DNA of 27,500 nt from Chrysomallon squamiferum (GCA_012295275.1 CM022674.1:6126436-6153935), one strand, 5' to 3'; shown: positions 1 through 11,387, numbered from the stretch's first letter. The notes: a model not told the origin generated them from the sequence alone. Translations and numbers: made by a program.

Positions 1-431
1 CGTGTCCAGATATTCACGCTCGGGTGGTCTGTAAACAGTTTGTTTTTCGGCGACTAGCATTCTCTGACTAGATTAACCTTGTTTCTCGTTTTGTTCCAGT
101 TAAAACAAGATACTCCGTTTACTTTTTAACTTTACCCCGCGGTTCTGATAATAGATAGAAACAGTAAAAAACTATCCCGTTATCATGTTTCTGTGTTTTT
201 TCCTTTCTCAAGTTCTTGAGTTTTGTTAGTTTTATTGCGTTTTCTGTTTCGATCTGTCGATTTATTTCAATTTTAGTGGTTAATGGTTGAAGTGGTTTGT
301 GATGTGCAGGTTCGGAGGATCGAGTCTCAGTAGGGCGCTAAGCTTCTTTTTTTGTTTTCTTTCTTTCTTTTTTTTTCTTAATATTTAATCCATTATTTTG
401 TTTTATTTTATTTTATTTCCTATTTTAGTAC
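1..431. other. Non-coding flank with no recognised gene
   Basis: Bases 1-345 are mixed-composition sequence without a convincing frame or repeat. From 346 it becomes T-rich with short TTTTA runs. On the minus strand this stretch lies just downstream of the terminal exon at 498-581. It contains several AATAAA-type hexamers (for example minus 442-437, and others in the TTTTA-rich stretch near 400-418) that could serve as polyadenylation signals for that gene. That use is inferred. Confidence 0.4.
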
Positions 432-433
432 TA

Positions 434-487
<54 letters not shown>

Positions 488-497
488 GTTATTATTA
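432..497. repeat. (ATT)n microsatellite
   Basis: About 20 near-perfect ATT units, with one GTT interruption near 488. It directly follows the minus-strand TAA stop at 500-498, so it would lie in the 3' untranslated region of the proposed left-hand gene. Confidence 0.9.
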
Positions 498-581
498 TTA
501 TTTATACAAGTGCTCAAAAATAGGTTTATGAAAGGCTTTAGTATATTTTCCATGGTGAAGCAGTATATTAAATGTCTCCAG
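498..581 (-). CDS. Probable terminal coding exon of the left-hand gene (27 codons plus stop)
   Basis: On the minus strand a pyrimidine-rich tract ends in TTGTCAG just before base 581. This is a good 3' splice site. From 581 a frame opens at once with LETFNILLHHGKYTK and runs for 27 residues to a TAA at 500-498, followed by possible polyadenylation hexamers. The exon begins in phase 0, which matches the phase 0 donor of the exon at 857-1295. The intron between them would be 275 nt. The peptide has mixed composition unlike the surrounding repeats. I do not recognise a domain. The call rests on splice-site quality, phase match and composition, and needs a transcript or homologue to confirm. Confidence 0.5.
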   Translation of the reverse strand: METFNILLHHGKYTKAFHKPIFEHLYK

Positions 582-856
582 CTGACAAGGGTAAAAAAAA
601 AGTTTTCGAAATTCTTGTAACTTCCACATCTAAACTAGTTCTTTTGGGAAGGTGGTTAAATAAAAACGATTGCAAATTTATATTTTATTTTATTTTATTA
701 TTGTTTTTTCATATACATATTTAATATTCTTTTATTTTTATACTAACATTTAATATTATAATATTTCTTTTGAATTTTAAAATTCAATTTTTTTTTTTTT
801 TTATGTTCTAATTTAATAATTAATAATAATAATAATAATAAAAAAAAATTACTCAC

Positions 857-1295
857 ATTTTCACTGACTCCAAAATTCCCAGGTTTATCACCGAAACTGA
901 AATGTCGCTTTACCGGTCGCTGCCTCAATTGTGCCTCGCTGGCAAAAGTTCCGGGGTACAGCGTCTTTGTACATACAACGACATCTGGGTTATTTACATC
1001 ACTGGCATCGGCGTATTCGTTTGCGTTTTCGTTGACTTTTACACTTTTCGTGTTTTCGCTTGATTTTATTTTCTCGTTGTAGTTGTTCTGAGTGACGGCG
1101 ATGGAATTATGACTGTCTGACGTCACCGCGTCATTGTTGATGCGTATTTCCGGTGGAGGAATTTGTTCCCGCGCTGTCTACGTTTTTACTTCCGGTGCGG
1201 CTGCGTTCTTCGTCTTCTGGACTCTCCACCGTCAGCGACGTCTCGAAAAAGGCAACGTTGTCGTGACAGACGCTGATTGATTTAGGTTGCACTGA
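857..1295 (-). CDS. Probable central coding exon of the left-hand gene, with a one-base frameshift
   Basis: On the minus strand TTTTTTTGCAG precedes base 1295, and the exon ends at a consensus donor, AAT|GTGAGT, at 857/856. It is richer in GC and CpG than its surroundings. The first frame reads SVQPKSISVCHDNVAFFETS and continues to a TGA at 1133-1131. A second frame is open from just after a TAG at 1180-1178 and reads on as TSDSHNSIAVTQNNYNEK, ending ...GNFGVSEN at the donor. The two frames overlap only in 1131-1180, so a single-base shift there joins them. The exon is 439 nt, one more than a multiple of three, which fits one extra base (real mutation or sequencing error). The protein is polar, rich in Ser, Asn and Glu, and probably largely disordered. 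No family is recognised. An alternative reading is that the first frame simply ends at the TGA. Confidence 0.5.
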
Positions 1296-1424
1296 CTGCA
1301 AAAAAATGAAAATTAAGTAAGAAAATATTGATATGAGTAAATTAAAAACCCAACAAATATATAAATAAATAACTAAAAGCAACGTATCAATAAATCAATA
1401 TCTTATTAATCAATCAATATCTTA

Positions 1425-1474
<50 letters not shown>

Positions 1475-1620
1475 TGATAGTAATTATAATAAAAGTAATA
1501 GTAGTATTAGTATTACTATTAATATAATAGCAGTATTTGAAATAATAATAACAACAACAACAACAACGACAACAATAATAATAATAATAATAATAAAACT
1601 AATACTAATAGCAACAGTAA

Positions 1621-1655
<35 letters not shown>

Positions 1656-1660
1656 CACAA
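1425..1660. repeat. (AAT)n, (CAA)n and (AAAT)n microsatellite block
   Basis: Uninterrupted AAT units at about 1428-1471, mixed AAT/CAA at 1540-1597, and AAAT units at about 1620-1654. The block lies inside the proposed first intron of the minus-strand gene. Open frames here are translated repeats. Confidence 0.9.
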
Positions 1661-1683
1661 ACATAAATGTACTCCCAGAATCA

Positions 1684-1925
1684 CACACATTCACATACAT
1701 ACATACACATAGAAAAACACCCCCACACATACGCACACAGATACATACATACACACACTTATATATATTTACATTTATGTTTATATAAATACTCATACAA
1801 GCAGACAGACAGACACACACACACATACACACACATACGAAATCGAAATGGCTATTCCCTGAGCATAAATTTAGATAACTCTGCAAAACAAAAAATAAAA
1901 TAAAATAAAATAAAATATAATAAAA
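1684..1925. repeat. CA/CATA-rich block followed by (AAAAT)n
   Basis: Imperfect CA and CATA repeats at 1684-1850, then AAAAT units at about 1893-1924. No coding signal. Confidence 0.85.
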
Positions 1926-2090
1926 TCGCCCCCCCCCAAACACCGTTTCTTCAGTACAAAAGATAATAATAAAATAATTATCTCTCCAGGGTTGTTCGCC
2001 TCTTCAATGGGTGATATGCAAATAAAACAAATCTATAAAAATCAAGTCAAGCGTAACGGCATTTTATTGTATCTATATATGTCCTTACAG

Positions 2091-2131
2091 TGAATATAAG
2101 CCAAGGACACAGTGCAAACTGCTACGTAACG
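2091..2131 (+). other. Possible 41-nt plus-strand exon with good splice signals
   Basis: A pyrimidine-containing acceptor (GTCCTTACAG, ending at 2090) is followed after 41 nt by a consensus donor, G|GTAAGTATA, at 2131/2132. Two of three frames are open; one reads NISQGHSANCYVT. There is no neighbouring plus-strand exon to join it to, and the minus-strand gene would have this in an intron. It could be a microexon of an unseen gene, a non-coding RNA exon, or chance. Confidence 0.2.
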
Positions 2132-2159
2132 GTAAGTATAGTGTTAACAATGACGTCAA

Positions 2160-2473
2160 AACAAACAAAAAATAAAAAAATAAAAAATAAGAAGAAAAAG
2201 AAGAAAATGATAAGAAAACAGAAGAAAAACAGAAAAGAGAAAACGAATAAGAAAAAAAGAAGAAATATAGAAAAAGAATTTTTTTTTTAAATGAAAATAA
2301 GAATAAAGAAGGAATATAAAAATAAGAAAAAATATGAAAATAAAAAAGAGAAGAAATTTGAAAACAAGAAAAAAGATGAAAAATAACAATAAGAAAAAGG
2401 AAAAAAAATGGAAAATGAAAAGTGCATTACCATAAGAATAACAAATACCCCCCCCAAAAAAACAACAACAACA

Positions 2474-2540
<67 letters not shown>

Positions 2541-2646
2541 AAGAAGAAGAAAGTAAATCAAGGGACACACGAATACTGGAAAAAGAATAAAATAAACAAA
2601 CTAAAAAATATATATAAAAAAATAAATAATTAAGTAAGTTAGTTAA

Positions 2647-2694
<48 letters not shown>

Positions 2695-2700
2695 AAAAAA
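2160..2700. repeat. Purine-rich and (AAT)n/(AAG)n/(AAAT)n repeat block
   Basis: A-rich purine tract at 2160-2410, AAT units at about 2477-2512 passing straight into AAG units at 2513-2552, and AAAT units at about 2645-2692. Long open frames on both strands are low-complexity Lys or Tyr/Ser/Phe strings. Confidence 0.9.
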
Positions 2701-2809
2701 TTGTGAATATTTTATTAACAGCCATGGACGTACAGCTTTGTAGAACTGTATTCTTTATGAGAATCATTTTATATCTTTTGTGTCCATAGCTACATTTGTA
2801 CATACATGC

Positions 2810-3350
<541 letters not shown>

Positions 3351-3532
3351 GTGTGAGTGTTTTCATGTAATTTTAATATTGCTGTTTCACGGTTGCGTCA
3401 GGTCTGTGTCTGATGCAATAATGTAAGTAGTTGTTGAGAAAAGTGATTCGTCATGTATCAACAGAAATCAATAAACTGACTCTATACAGATTTATAGGTA
3501 CAGAGCTGTGAATGAATGTATGAATGAATAAG

Positions 3533-3534
<2 letters not shown>

Positions 3535-3566
<32 letters not shown>

Positions 3567-4500
3567 CCCAAAATGATACAACTAAAAAAAAAAAAAAAAA
3601 AAGCGTTTGTTTCTTTCACTTACAAAAACAAAAAATTTTTATTCTTTAAGATGACGAGTGTAAAACATTTATTTATTTAGGTTTTATTTTATAGTTTTTT
3701 TAAGTTTTAAAGTTAAATGTTAAGAAAAAATGAATAAACAACAAATATCCTATAAAAGTTTTTTTTTTTTTTTTTTTGTTCGTCATTGACAAGCAATAGA
3801 TTTAATAGCGATACATTTATGTGTACGTGTGTTTTCTGTGCATATATATGTGTAAGTATATGTATACGTGTATGTATGTATATATATGTACGTATGTATG
3901 TATTATGCAAGCGCTTTTGCGTTGTTGTTTTTTTTGAGTCTGTTAATCTTATTATAAAAATCTAAGGACATCATAAGTAAACACTGTTACTTAAATTAAG
4001 TAAAAAATTACAATGATCAAATTACTGGCTTAATTAATAACTATTTGCTGAATGCAGTTTATGCTTTTGATTAATGTTTTTTTTTTTTTTTTTTTTATTC
4101 TTTGTATCTATTTTCATATTTTATTTTTTTTTAAATTAAAATGTAGTTAAGTATTCTTCTTTCTTTTTTCTTGTTATTATTTGATGAGCTTTTTATTTCT
4201 TCATTCTTTGCATTTCGATTTCTCTTCCATCTTTTTTTTTTTTTTTTTTTTAATTATTTGGAAAATTTGATTACATTTTTTATCTTTGTATTTTGGAAAG
4301 AAAAATAATTATTCAGTCGTTTTTTTTTTTTTTTTTCTTCTTCAAGTAACAATATACTTAATATAACCTTGAACTGAAAGAACTATGAAAATATTTTAAA
4401 AATGTTATACTGAAATTAAAAAAAAACCCTCGTTATTAAATTGAAAAGATTTTTTTTGTTTATTTCAAAACTATTTTTAATAATTTTTTTTTTATCTATA
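3535..4500. repeat. (TA)n and several poly-A/poly-T tracts
   Basis: TA units at 3535-3562, a poly-A run at about 3584-3602, and poly-T runs at about 3761-3777, 4077-4096, 4232-4251 and 4319-4336. The sequence between is strongly AT-rich and shows no gene. Confidence 0.85.
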
Positions 4501-4639
4501 TGTAACAGATACTGACAAAATTAAACATTTTATTAGAAACATTTTATTAGAAATATTGTGTATACTTCTTTTAATTTGCATAACGGTCAGGTATGTATAT
4601 AAAAATACATGAAAGTTTTCTAAGATTGTTGATGAAATG

Positions 4640-4870
4640 TAAAAGAATGCTTGCATACTCACATACATATATAAACGGCAGAAGCATACACACAAAACAC
4701 GTAGAAACACACAAACATACATGCAGACGCACACAAATAAAAAACGTAGAAACAGAGAAATATAAACGCAGAAACATACAAATAAAAATGCAGAAATCAC
4801 GCAAACATGAGTGTAAAAACATAAAAATTAAAAATGCAGGAATACACAAATATAAATACAAAGAAAATAA
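4640..4870. repeat. Degenerate A-rich CATA/AAACA repeat region
   Basis: Imperfect repeats of the type ACATACA and AAAAACGCAGAAA. Open frames here read as low-complexity Lys/His/Arg or Cys/Val/Phe strings and are not convincing genes. Confidence 0.6.
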
Positions 4871-4940
4871 AAACTGCGTGTTACATTTTCGCTTACGTTT
4901 AAATCTTATTTTTCGTGAGTTATGCTCACGCCTTCTTATG

Positions 4941-5062
<122 letters not shown>

Positions 5063-5133
5063 CAAATAATGAACATATGAACTTACATTTTGAAAACGAC
5101 GCTCTTTTCAAACGTCACTTCAATTTAGCACCG

Positions 5134-5164
5134 TAAACAAACAAACAAACAAACAAACAAACAG
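5134..5164. repeat. (CAAA)n microsatellite
   Basis: Seven to eight CAAA/AAAC units just inside the intron, next to the 5' splice site of the first coding exon at 5182-5217. Confidence 0.9.
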
Positions 5165-5181
5165 ACAGAAAAACAACTTAC

Positions 5182-5217
5182 CTCTGTCGAAATATTTGCA
5201 GAATTAGAATTTCCCAT
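5182..5217 (-). CDS. Probable first coding exon with an N-myristoylation-type start
   Basis: Minus-strand ATG at 5217-5215 has G at -3 and G at +4, a strong start context. It opens MGNSNSANISTE and reaches a consensus donor, GAG|GTAAGT, at 5182/5181, leaving in phase 0. Gly2 with Ser6 fits the N-myristoyltransferase substrate pattern, which would tether the product to membranes; that role is inferred from the motif. A TATAAAT box lies 51 nt upstream of the ATG and a CACGTG E-box just beyond it. The phase 0 donor fits the phase 0 acceptor of the exon at 1295. The intervening intron would be about 3.9 kb and mostly microsatellite; other exons could be hidden in it. I do not recognise the gene. 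Confidence 0.5.
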
Positions 5218-5267
5218 TCCAAGCCGTAAATTCAAAAAAACCCGAAGCGTCTCGTTTTAACACACAA

Positions 5268-5281
5268 ATTTATAGCACGTG
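5268..5281 (-). promoter_or_regulatory. TATA box and E-box upstream of the first exon
   Basis: TATAAAT on the minus strand at 5274-5268, with the palindromic E-box CACGTG (inside GCACGTGC) at 5276-5281. Transcription would be expected about 30 nt downstream of the TATA box, leaving a short 5' leader before the ATG at 5217. Function is inferred from spacing only. Confidence 0.4.
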
Positions 5282-5660
5282 CACCTTACCCACGTTTTTT
5301 CACAGAGTCTTTTTTTTTTTTTTTCCCCCCACTGTAAGACTGTAACAAGGGAGGCGGGGTTAGTTCTTTTCAGGTCACTAGTTTTGACACTTAAACTAAA
5401 CAGTAACCTTATGTGAAATGTTTTTTTTTTGTTTGTTTTTTTATCTCGCTTGTATTACGGAGCTGTTTCAAAAACAGACTCTCCACAGAAGAAACATGTA
5501 CCCACGTGTAATAGCAAAGACAAGCTGATTTAACTTTTGCCAGCTGATTCGGTTTTTATCAGTTTATGACACAGCACAATTTTGTTTTCTAAACATTTTT
5601 TTTTTGCTTCTTCTTGATTCAATGGTTAGTGTTGTTATTAGTGCTGTCGGGTCACGAGTG

Positions 5661-5672
5661 AGTCACGTGACT
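5661..5672. promoter_or_regulatory. 12-bp perfect palindrome AGTCACGTGACT
   Basis: A self-complementary site containing GTCACGTGAC, the type of extended E-box bound by bHLH-zip factors of the MiT/TFE and USF class. It lies in a mixed-composition stretch (5480-5800) about 400 bp upstream of the TATA box of the minus-strand gene. It could be a distal promoter element. Chance is not excluded. Confidence 0.3.
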
Positions 5673-5869
5673 GGCCTGCAGCTTTGGGTAGTATTAAGGT
5701 TGTGTTGACGCATGACTAGGATAGAATAGAAAGAAGCTATTGTAAGCGCTTGCCGAAGATCGTCACGATTTTACGAAAACTGCCGAACATCTCTACGTTG
5801 TTTGTGTGAATTTTTTTTGTGTTTTTGTTGTTAGGGGTTGGGGAGTGCGGTTTGATTTTCGTTCTTATT

Positions 5870-6180
5870 TTCTTTGTCTTATTTGTTTGTTTTATTAATT
5901 TACTTACTTACTTACTTAATTAATCATTTTTTATTTTATTTTATTTTATTTTATTTTATTTTATTTTATTTATTTATTTATTTATTTATTTATCCATCGT
6001 TTCTTTCTTTCTTTCTTTCTTTCTTTTTTTTTTTAATTAATTAATTAATTAATTATTTTCTTCATTTAAAAATTATTTGTTTTTAATCATTTCTTTCTTT
6101 CTTTCTTAAAGTAAATTAAATTATTTATTTGTTTATTTATATTTATTTTTATTAATTTATTTTATTCTACCATTTTATTC
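5870..6180. repeat. T-rich microsatellites: (TTTTA)n, (TTTA)n, (CTTT)n, (TTAA)n
   Basis: ACTT units at about 5899-5916, TTTTA units at 5928-5970, TTTA at 5967-5993, CTTT at 6000-6026, TTAA at 6035-6056, then further ATTT and CTTT runs. No coding signal. Confidence 0.9.
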
Positions 6181-7030
6181 CTCAAATTGTTCCATATTCT
6201 GATTTACTAAAAAAATTTCCATTCTACCAACAAATAATATTAGACATTAAAATCTCCTATTAATTAGGATATGTCTTTGCGTTTGTTAAGCCTGAGATCG
6301 TGTGTGTCTGTTTGTACGTGTATCAGTTTGTCTATTTCTTTCGTGTGTGCACATACATTATTATAATTTTTGTGCCTGATTGGTTCCATAGGTAATGCAC
6401 GTTCCATTTAGAACAACAACAAACAAATAAATAAACAAATAAAACATATAAAAAGAAAGAAACATACAAACGAACAAGTAAATAAAAAATAAGAAAAAAA
6501 ACACACACAAAAAAACCACACCCGCAAATTAAACGAAACAATACACGAAGAACAAAACAAATAAAAAATAAAAATAACAAAAAATAATAATAAGAAAAAA
6601 ATAACAAAACAAACAAAAACAACAATAACAAAAGAAAATAAATAATAAAACAAACAGTTTATAACTCAAACTTTGTCCATTAAAACCCATATACTGACAC
6701 AGAATGACTCATTTAATAATTAAAAAAAAAAAAAAAAAATAAATATTATTATATTTTTTTTGTTTTTACAAAGTTAGGAAAAAATTACATAAACAAAGCA
6801 AAGAAACAAATAGACAAATAAATAAAATAATAACTAAATAAATAATAATTGGTACTTTAGCAGTCTATATTTTAAGCTGAATTGTCCTTCCACAAAAGAA
6901 CCGAAGATAAAATCATTAGAGAAAAAGAGGATTAATAATAAAACTATAAAACAAATAATCAATTAAAAAAAAAATATTAGGATAAACTGTCAAAGTTTTC
7001 CTTGTCTTTGTTTAAGGTATTTTTATAACG
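6181..7030. other. AT-rich stretch without a gene
   Basis: Mixed then A-rich sequence, with AAAC/AAAT-type degenerate repeats at 6410-6660 and poly-A at about 6721-6740. Long minus-strand frames are Phe/Leu strings produced by the A-rich plus strand. Confidence 0.6.
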
Positions 7031-7180
7031 TGACATTTAAAAAAAAAGAAAAAAGAAAGATTGTTGAAGAAACTGCCATACAAGTGTCCAGTACAATACT
7101 CTGGAACACAAAAACTGAAAATGCTTTAAAAATTACATTCACAGAAAACAAAACAACAACAAAACAACAAATAACTGTAA

Positions 7181-7221
<41 letters not shown>

Positions 7222-7270
7222 GAAAAAACAAAAAGAGGAAAACATAAAAAAAAAAAAACAGAGGAAGAAG
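7031..7270. repeat. A-rich region with a poly-A tract of about 40 nt
   Basis: The poly-A run spans about 7180-7219 within a generally A-rich 240-bp stretch. A 100-codon plus-strand frame (7030-7332) is Lys-rich because of it and is not considered a gene. Confidence 0.8.
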
Positions 7271-7567
7271 GAAAATTTAAAACGGAAAAATTATGTTTGT
7301 ATGCATGTGTGTGCATATTTATATATATGTGAATTATATGTCCATTTATAATATACCATTTTGTTATATTTAACTTTGTTTGACACCAAGTACCCGATAT
7401 ATATTTTGCTTAGTGCTGTGAGGGTGTCGTTAAACATTCATTCCATTTATAATTACGTTTATAATTTATAAACAGTTGAATATGAATTTTTACATGTATG
7501 TATGCTTGAACGTATATATATATATATATGAAGGGATGTATGTTAGTACGTATGTTGTATGTGTGAG

Positions 7568-7805
7568 TATACACAATCTGAAGGGATATTTGGTGAGGTA
7601 TTCTCATGCTTGGTAAGTCGTGGGTTCAAGCCTGACAAACCTGCTTTGTGTGTTACTTTTCGTTCGTCGCAAAACAAACATATTACATCATACGTCGAGA
7701 TACGCTTTTTCCTGTTTACTGTAACACGCATAAAAATAGCTCTTGTCTAGCTGATAAGAGCGACCTATGGTATGACGTCAGCGAATTTGCTGTCTCAGGC
7801 AAATA
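7568..7805 (+). mobile_element. Probable tRNA-derived SINE
   Basis: A tRNA-like head is visible. A degenerate A-box-like stretch starts near 7591 (TGGTGAGGTATT), and about 30 nt on there is a near-consensus B box, GGTTCAAGCC, at 7623-7632. Mixed-composition sequence follows to about 7800 and then AGT/AAT-rich sequence that may be its tail. A second tRNA-like phrase, TAGCTGATAAGAGCG, lies at 7748-7762. No flanking duplication was found, so the limits are approximate. A 63-codon frame overlapping this (7559-7750) is explained by the SINE. Confidence 0.4.
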
Positions 7806-7924
7806 GGTGAGCTGCTATTAGTAATAGTAGTAATAAAAGACTGACTGTAAAAGAAGAAGATGGGATGGTAAAGAAGAAGTCAACAACATAATCCTGCTAC
7901 TAATAATAATTATAACGATTAATG

Positions 7925-8112
7925 ACTAATAATATAATAATAATAATAATAGTGATTAATAATAATAATAATAATAATAATGATAATAATGACTACTTCT
8001 ACTAACAATAATGATAATAAATTAATAATGTAATAATAATAATAATAATAATGACTAACTATAATAATGATATTAATAGTAATAATATTCATAATAATGA
8101 CTACTACTACTA

Positions 8113-8160
<48 letters not shown>

Positions 8161-8215
8161 TCAATAATAATAATAACAACAACAACAGCAGCAGCAACAA
8201 CAACAACACCAACAC
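7925..8215. repeat. Long imperfect (AAT)n block ending in (CAA)n
   Basis: AAT units interrupted by GAT, ACT and AGT variants for nearly 300 bp. The cleanest run is about 8117-8157, then CAA/CAG units at 8176-8210. Frames across it are Leu or Tyr/Ile strings. Confidence 0.95.
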
Positions 8216-8550
8216 GCTATATTAGAGGACATAAAAATAAAAAAGTATGAACGTTTAAAATAATTTAAGAATCACTGAAACATTTCAGTTAACATAAGTT
8301 TTGTATATAAATAATCACTCGCAATGAACTTATATTACCAGGGACAAATTATAACGGTCACACAGGCACAGACAAATACACATCGAAATAATAATAATCA
8401 TAAAAAAAGAGTTCAGTTTTGTAATGAAAATTACGTTCTTAACCTGTTTATAGATATAAATCTTACCATTAGTGTAAAATGAACATATTAATATTTGGAT
8501 ATGCTTGATTAGTTTCATACATATATTCACGCAAATCACTACCACGTACA
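8216..8550. other. AT-rich unique sequence, no gene seen
   Basis: No recognisable frame, splice pair or repeat. A 73-codon minus-strand frame (8330-8551) has no features of a known protein. Confidence 0.4.
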
Positions 8551-8555
8551 CAAGG

Positions 8556-8594
<39 letters not shown>

Positions 8595-8700
8595 AAAAAA
8601 AACCCGCTCGCATCTCAAAAAAAGAAGAAGAAAAAAGCAAACAAACAAGAAACAAACAAACAAACAAACAAACAAACAAACAAACAGACAGTAATAAAAC
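8551..8700. repeat. Poly-A tract and (CAAA)n microsatellite
   Basis: About 36 nt of poly-A at 8556-8591, then A-rich sequence and roughly ten CAAA/AACA units at about 8641-8685. Confidence 0.9.
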
Positions 8701-9735
8701 AAAATATATAACGAATACACACTGACATATTTCTTGAAGAAAGCGGAAGGTTTAAAATAACAACTTATTTTGGAACAGTATTTTACAATTTTCATTTTAA
8801 ACATTAATTTTATTCTTGTACAGGGTCTTTAAGTTAAGCTTTGCTTTTCAATTTTTCTATTTGCGCCACAAATGATGAAATATTTATCACGAACTAAACT
8901 TCTGTTGCGTCAGAATTTTACCTACACTGATGCAATATACGACAACTCAGCAAAAAAAGGCAACAAAAAAAAAAAAAAAAAATCCAGACAATAACTAATC
9001 GCTTAAGCTTGTCAAGAGACCAGGAAAATACGCAATATACAGACGAAAATGATCGATTAATAGACAGGAATAAAACTGATTATTTTACTGAATGAAGCAA
9101 TGACTGAATGTACAACTGAACATTGACATGAAAGAACGAACTTAGAACTTATGTGTTTTATATATATAGCTTAATTTATGTATATAACTATATCGATATC
9201 CATTCATCTTTCTTTGTCAATGTTTTAATTGTTCTGACACATAGACAGACAGACAGACCAAAAATATTTTGCTATATCATGACTTAAAATAATTATCGTG
9301 TTTTTCTTTTTCTTTTCTTTCGCTTTCTTTTCTATTATTCTTTCTTTCTATTGTTCTTGTTTTGTTTTTGTTTTTTTGCGGCTGGCTTTTACTGTACGCT
9401 TTGAATAATAAACATAATGAGTAAAAGTACGCATTAAATTAGTAAACAAACAAATAAAACAAATAAACTTAAAATAAAATAAGTCAAAGAAGTAAAGTAA
9501 ACAAATAAAAAAAAGCAACAAAAAAAAAAACAAAAAACAACAACAACAAAGAAAAAGAAAAAAAAACAAACAAACAAAAAAACAAAAACACAAAAGGAAT
9601 AAATAGATAAATAATTAAAAAAATAAAGAATGATATAACTAAACAGATATGAACAATATATATACACAATATATACATATATAAATGAATTCGTTTTTAG
9701 ATTTAGATTCTATTCTCAAGCTGTCTCGTTGTAAT
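8701..9735. other. AT-rich stretch without a gene
   Basis: Mostly unstructured AT-rich sequence with a (GACA)n run at 9241-9258, T/C-rich sequence at 9300-9370 and A-rich AAAC/AAAT repeats at 9440-9640. No credible coding region. Confidence 0.5.
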
Positions 9736-9739
9736 TCTA

Positions 9740-9960
9740 AACGACGACATCGATGACGATAGTAATAATAGAGATGATGATGATGATTATGATAATGATG
9801 ATAATTACACTGATGATGATAAAATGATGTTAACAGTAATGAAAAAATGATGATGACAGTAATGATAAAAAAAATATCACTGATACTAAAAGATGACGAT
9901 AATGATTAGGATGATGAAAATGATAACGACAACGACGACGATGATGATGATGCTAACGGG
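9740..9960. repeat. Degenerate (GAT)n block
   Basis: GATGAT units with AAT, GAC and ACT variants over about 220 bp. The cleanest runs are near 9775-9790 and 9940-9952. Confidence 0.85.
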
Positions 9961-10124
9961 GTAGATGCTGGTGTGAACTAAACTACTAATGCTACTCACA
10001 AGGTTTGCAGCAAAATCAGTTTCTGCTTCGACATCTTTGACGTCAGACTACAGACGTTTGTAAACAAGTTATCAGTTCATCCTGAATGTTGTAATAAGAC
10101 CTGGAAAGATAAATTTAATAAATA

Positions 10125-10316
10125 AAGATAGAAAGGAAGAAAGAACAGGGGGAAGACAGAACGAAAAAAAAAAAGGAAAGAACAGTAAAAAGAAGGAAAA
10201 AAATGAAAGGAAGAAAGAAAAAAAAAGGAAGAAGAAGAAATCAACAAAACAACAAAACAAATGGCAACAACAAAAACAACATCAACAACAAAAGAAAAAA
10301 TCAAAGAAGAACAAAT

Positions 10317-10386
<70 letters not shown>

Positions 10387-10440
10387 AATAATAATAATAA
10401 TAATACAAAGAAGAAGAAGATGACGATAAAAATAAAAATA
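10125..10440. repeat. Purine-rich tract followed by (CAA)n-(AAT)n
   Basis: GAAAG-type purine repeat at 10125-10240, a CAA array of about 20 units at 10320-10384, AAT at 10385-10405 and AAG at 10408-10422. One plus-strand frame reads as poly-Asn and another as poly-Gln. Neither is flanked by protein-like sequence. Confidence 0.9.
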
Positions 10441-11084
10441 AATACACCTAAGTTTGATGTAGTGCTGTACTGTAATTTGAAAAATAAGAGTTATCTTTCT
10501 TATCTAAGTTATTTAAAAGTTTTTTTTTTTCTTCTTTTATCTTTTTTGAGAAATCAAGTCAAGGTATTTGCCAGTTTTTTTCTTCGTCTGATAATACGAA
10601 ATAAATCTGTTTGTAGTTTCATTCGTTTTATATTCAGTTCGCCAATATCTGCATATTAATAATAATGATGATGATAATAATAACAATGATAATGATAATA
10701 ATACTAATAGTGATGATAATATATTTAAATCATAATAGCATAATCATTTTCGAATACAATTTTAAACTTATATAGCTTAATAATAATAAAAAAAAATATT
10801 ATAAAAAACGTTAATCAAATAACTGACTGATTGATAGATAGAAAAACAAATAAATATTTAATAAATAAATAAATAAACAAACCTAACAAAGAAAAGAATG
10901 AACGAACAAATGGATAAATGAAAGAAAAAAGAGTAAATTATACAACAAATAATATTTCAGTTGTAAAAGAAATATGCGTTAAAATATGCTCTGTGAACCA
11001 AGAAACAAAGAAAAAAGATTTTATTTTTTTCGTAAAACATTACTAGAAATAATAAATGAAAAATGTTGCAGACAAATAAAACAA
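10441..11084. other. AT-rich stretch with GAT/AAT and AAAT repeats, no gene
   Basis: Degenerate GAT/AAT repeat at 10660-10725 and AAAT units at about 10850-10880. The rest is AT-rich with no coding evidence. Confidence 0.5.
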
Positions 11085-11236
11085 ATTTCCAAATGAAGTA
11101 AATATATTTACGTAACAAATGAAAACAAAATTTATAATTATATACGTCAAAAATAAACACATTTCCAAATTAAGTAAATATATTTACGTAACATATGAAA
11201 AAAAAACCAACTTACAATTATATACGTCAAAAATAT
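11085..11236. repeat. Tandem duplication of a 76-bp unit
   Basis: The unit beginning ATTTCCAAATGAAGTAAATA at 11085 recurs at 11161 with a few substitutions. It includes a shared TATTTACGTAACA segment and ends TATACGTCAAAAATA. The two copies are adjacent head to tail. Confidence 0.85.
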
Positions 11237-11298
11237 AGGCTAAGAGTGATATTCACAAAACAGCTGTGTAAAATGACACACACGACTCAGCAAAAACT

Positions 11299-11306
11299 TG
11301 ACGTCA
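11299..11306. promoter_or_regulatory. CRE-type palindrome TGACGTCA
   Basis: A perfect cAMP-response-element palindrome in the only non-repetitive island of this region (11,240-11,660). It lies downstream of the small minus-strand frame at 11,388-11,540. Function is not shown. Confidence 0.25.
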
Positions 11307-11387
11307 TCACTACTAAGAAAAAAAATAAAAACGTGACCCGTTTTCATTGTTCCTCATCCTATCAAATTTCCACCTAGCGTCTTACAT

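Noticed and set aside
305-345. Possible tRNA or SINE head near GGATCGAGTCTC
   Set aside because: A B-box-like string is visible but no A box at the right distance on either strand, and no cloverleaf can be formed.
10203-10659. Poly-Gln / poly-Asn protein frames
   Set aside because: They come from the (CAA)n(AAT)n array. The flanking residues are Lys/Arg-rich purine-tract translation with no domain or splice support.
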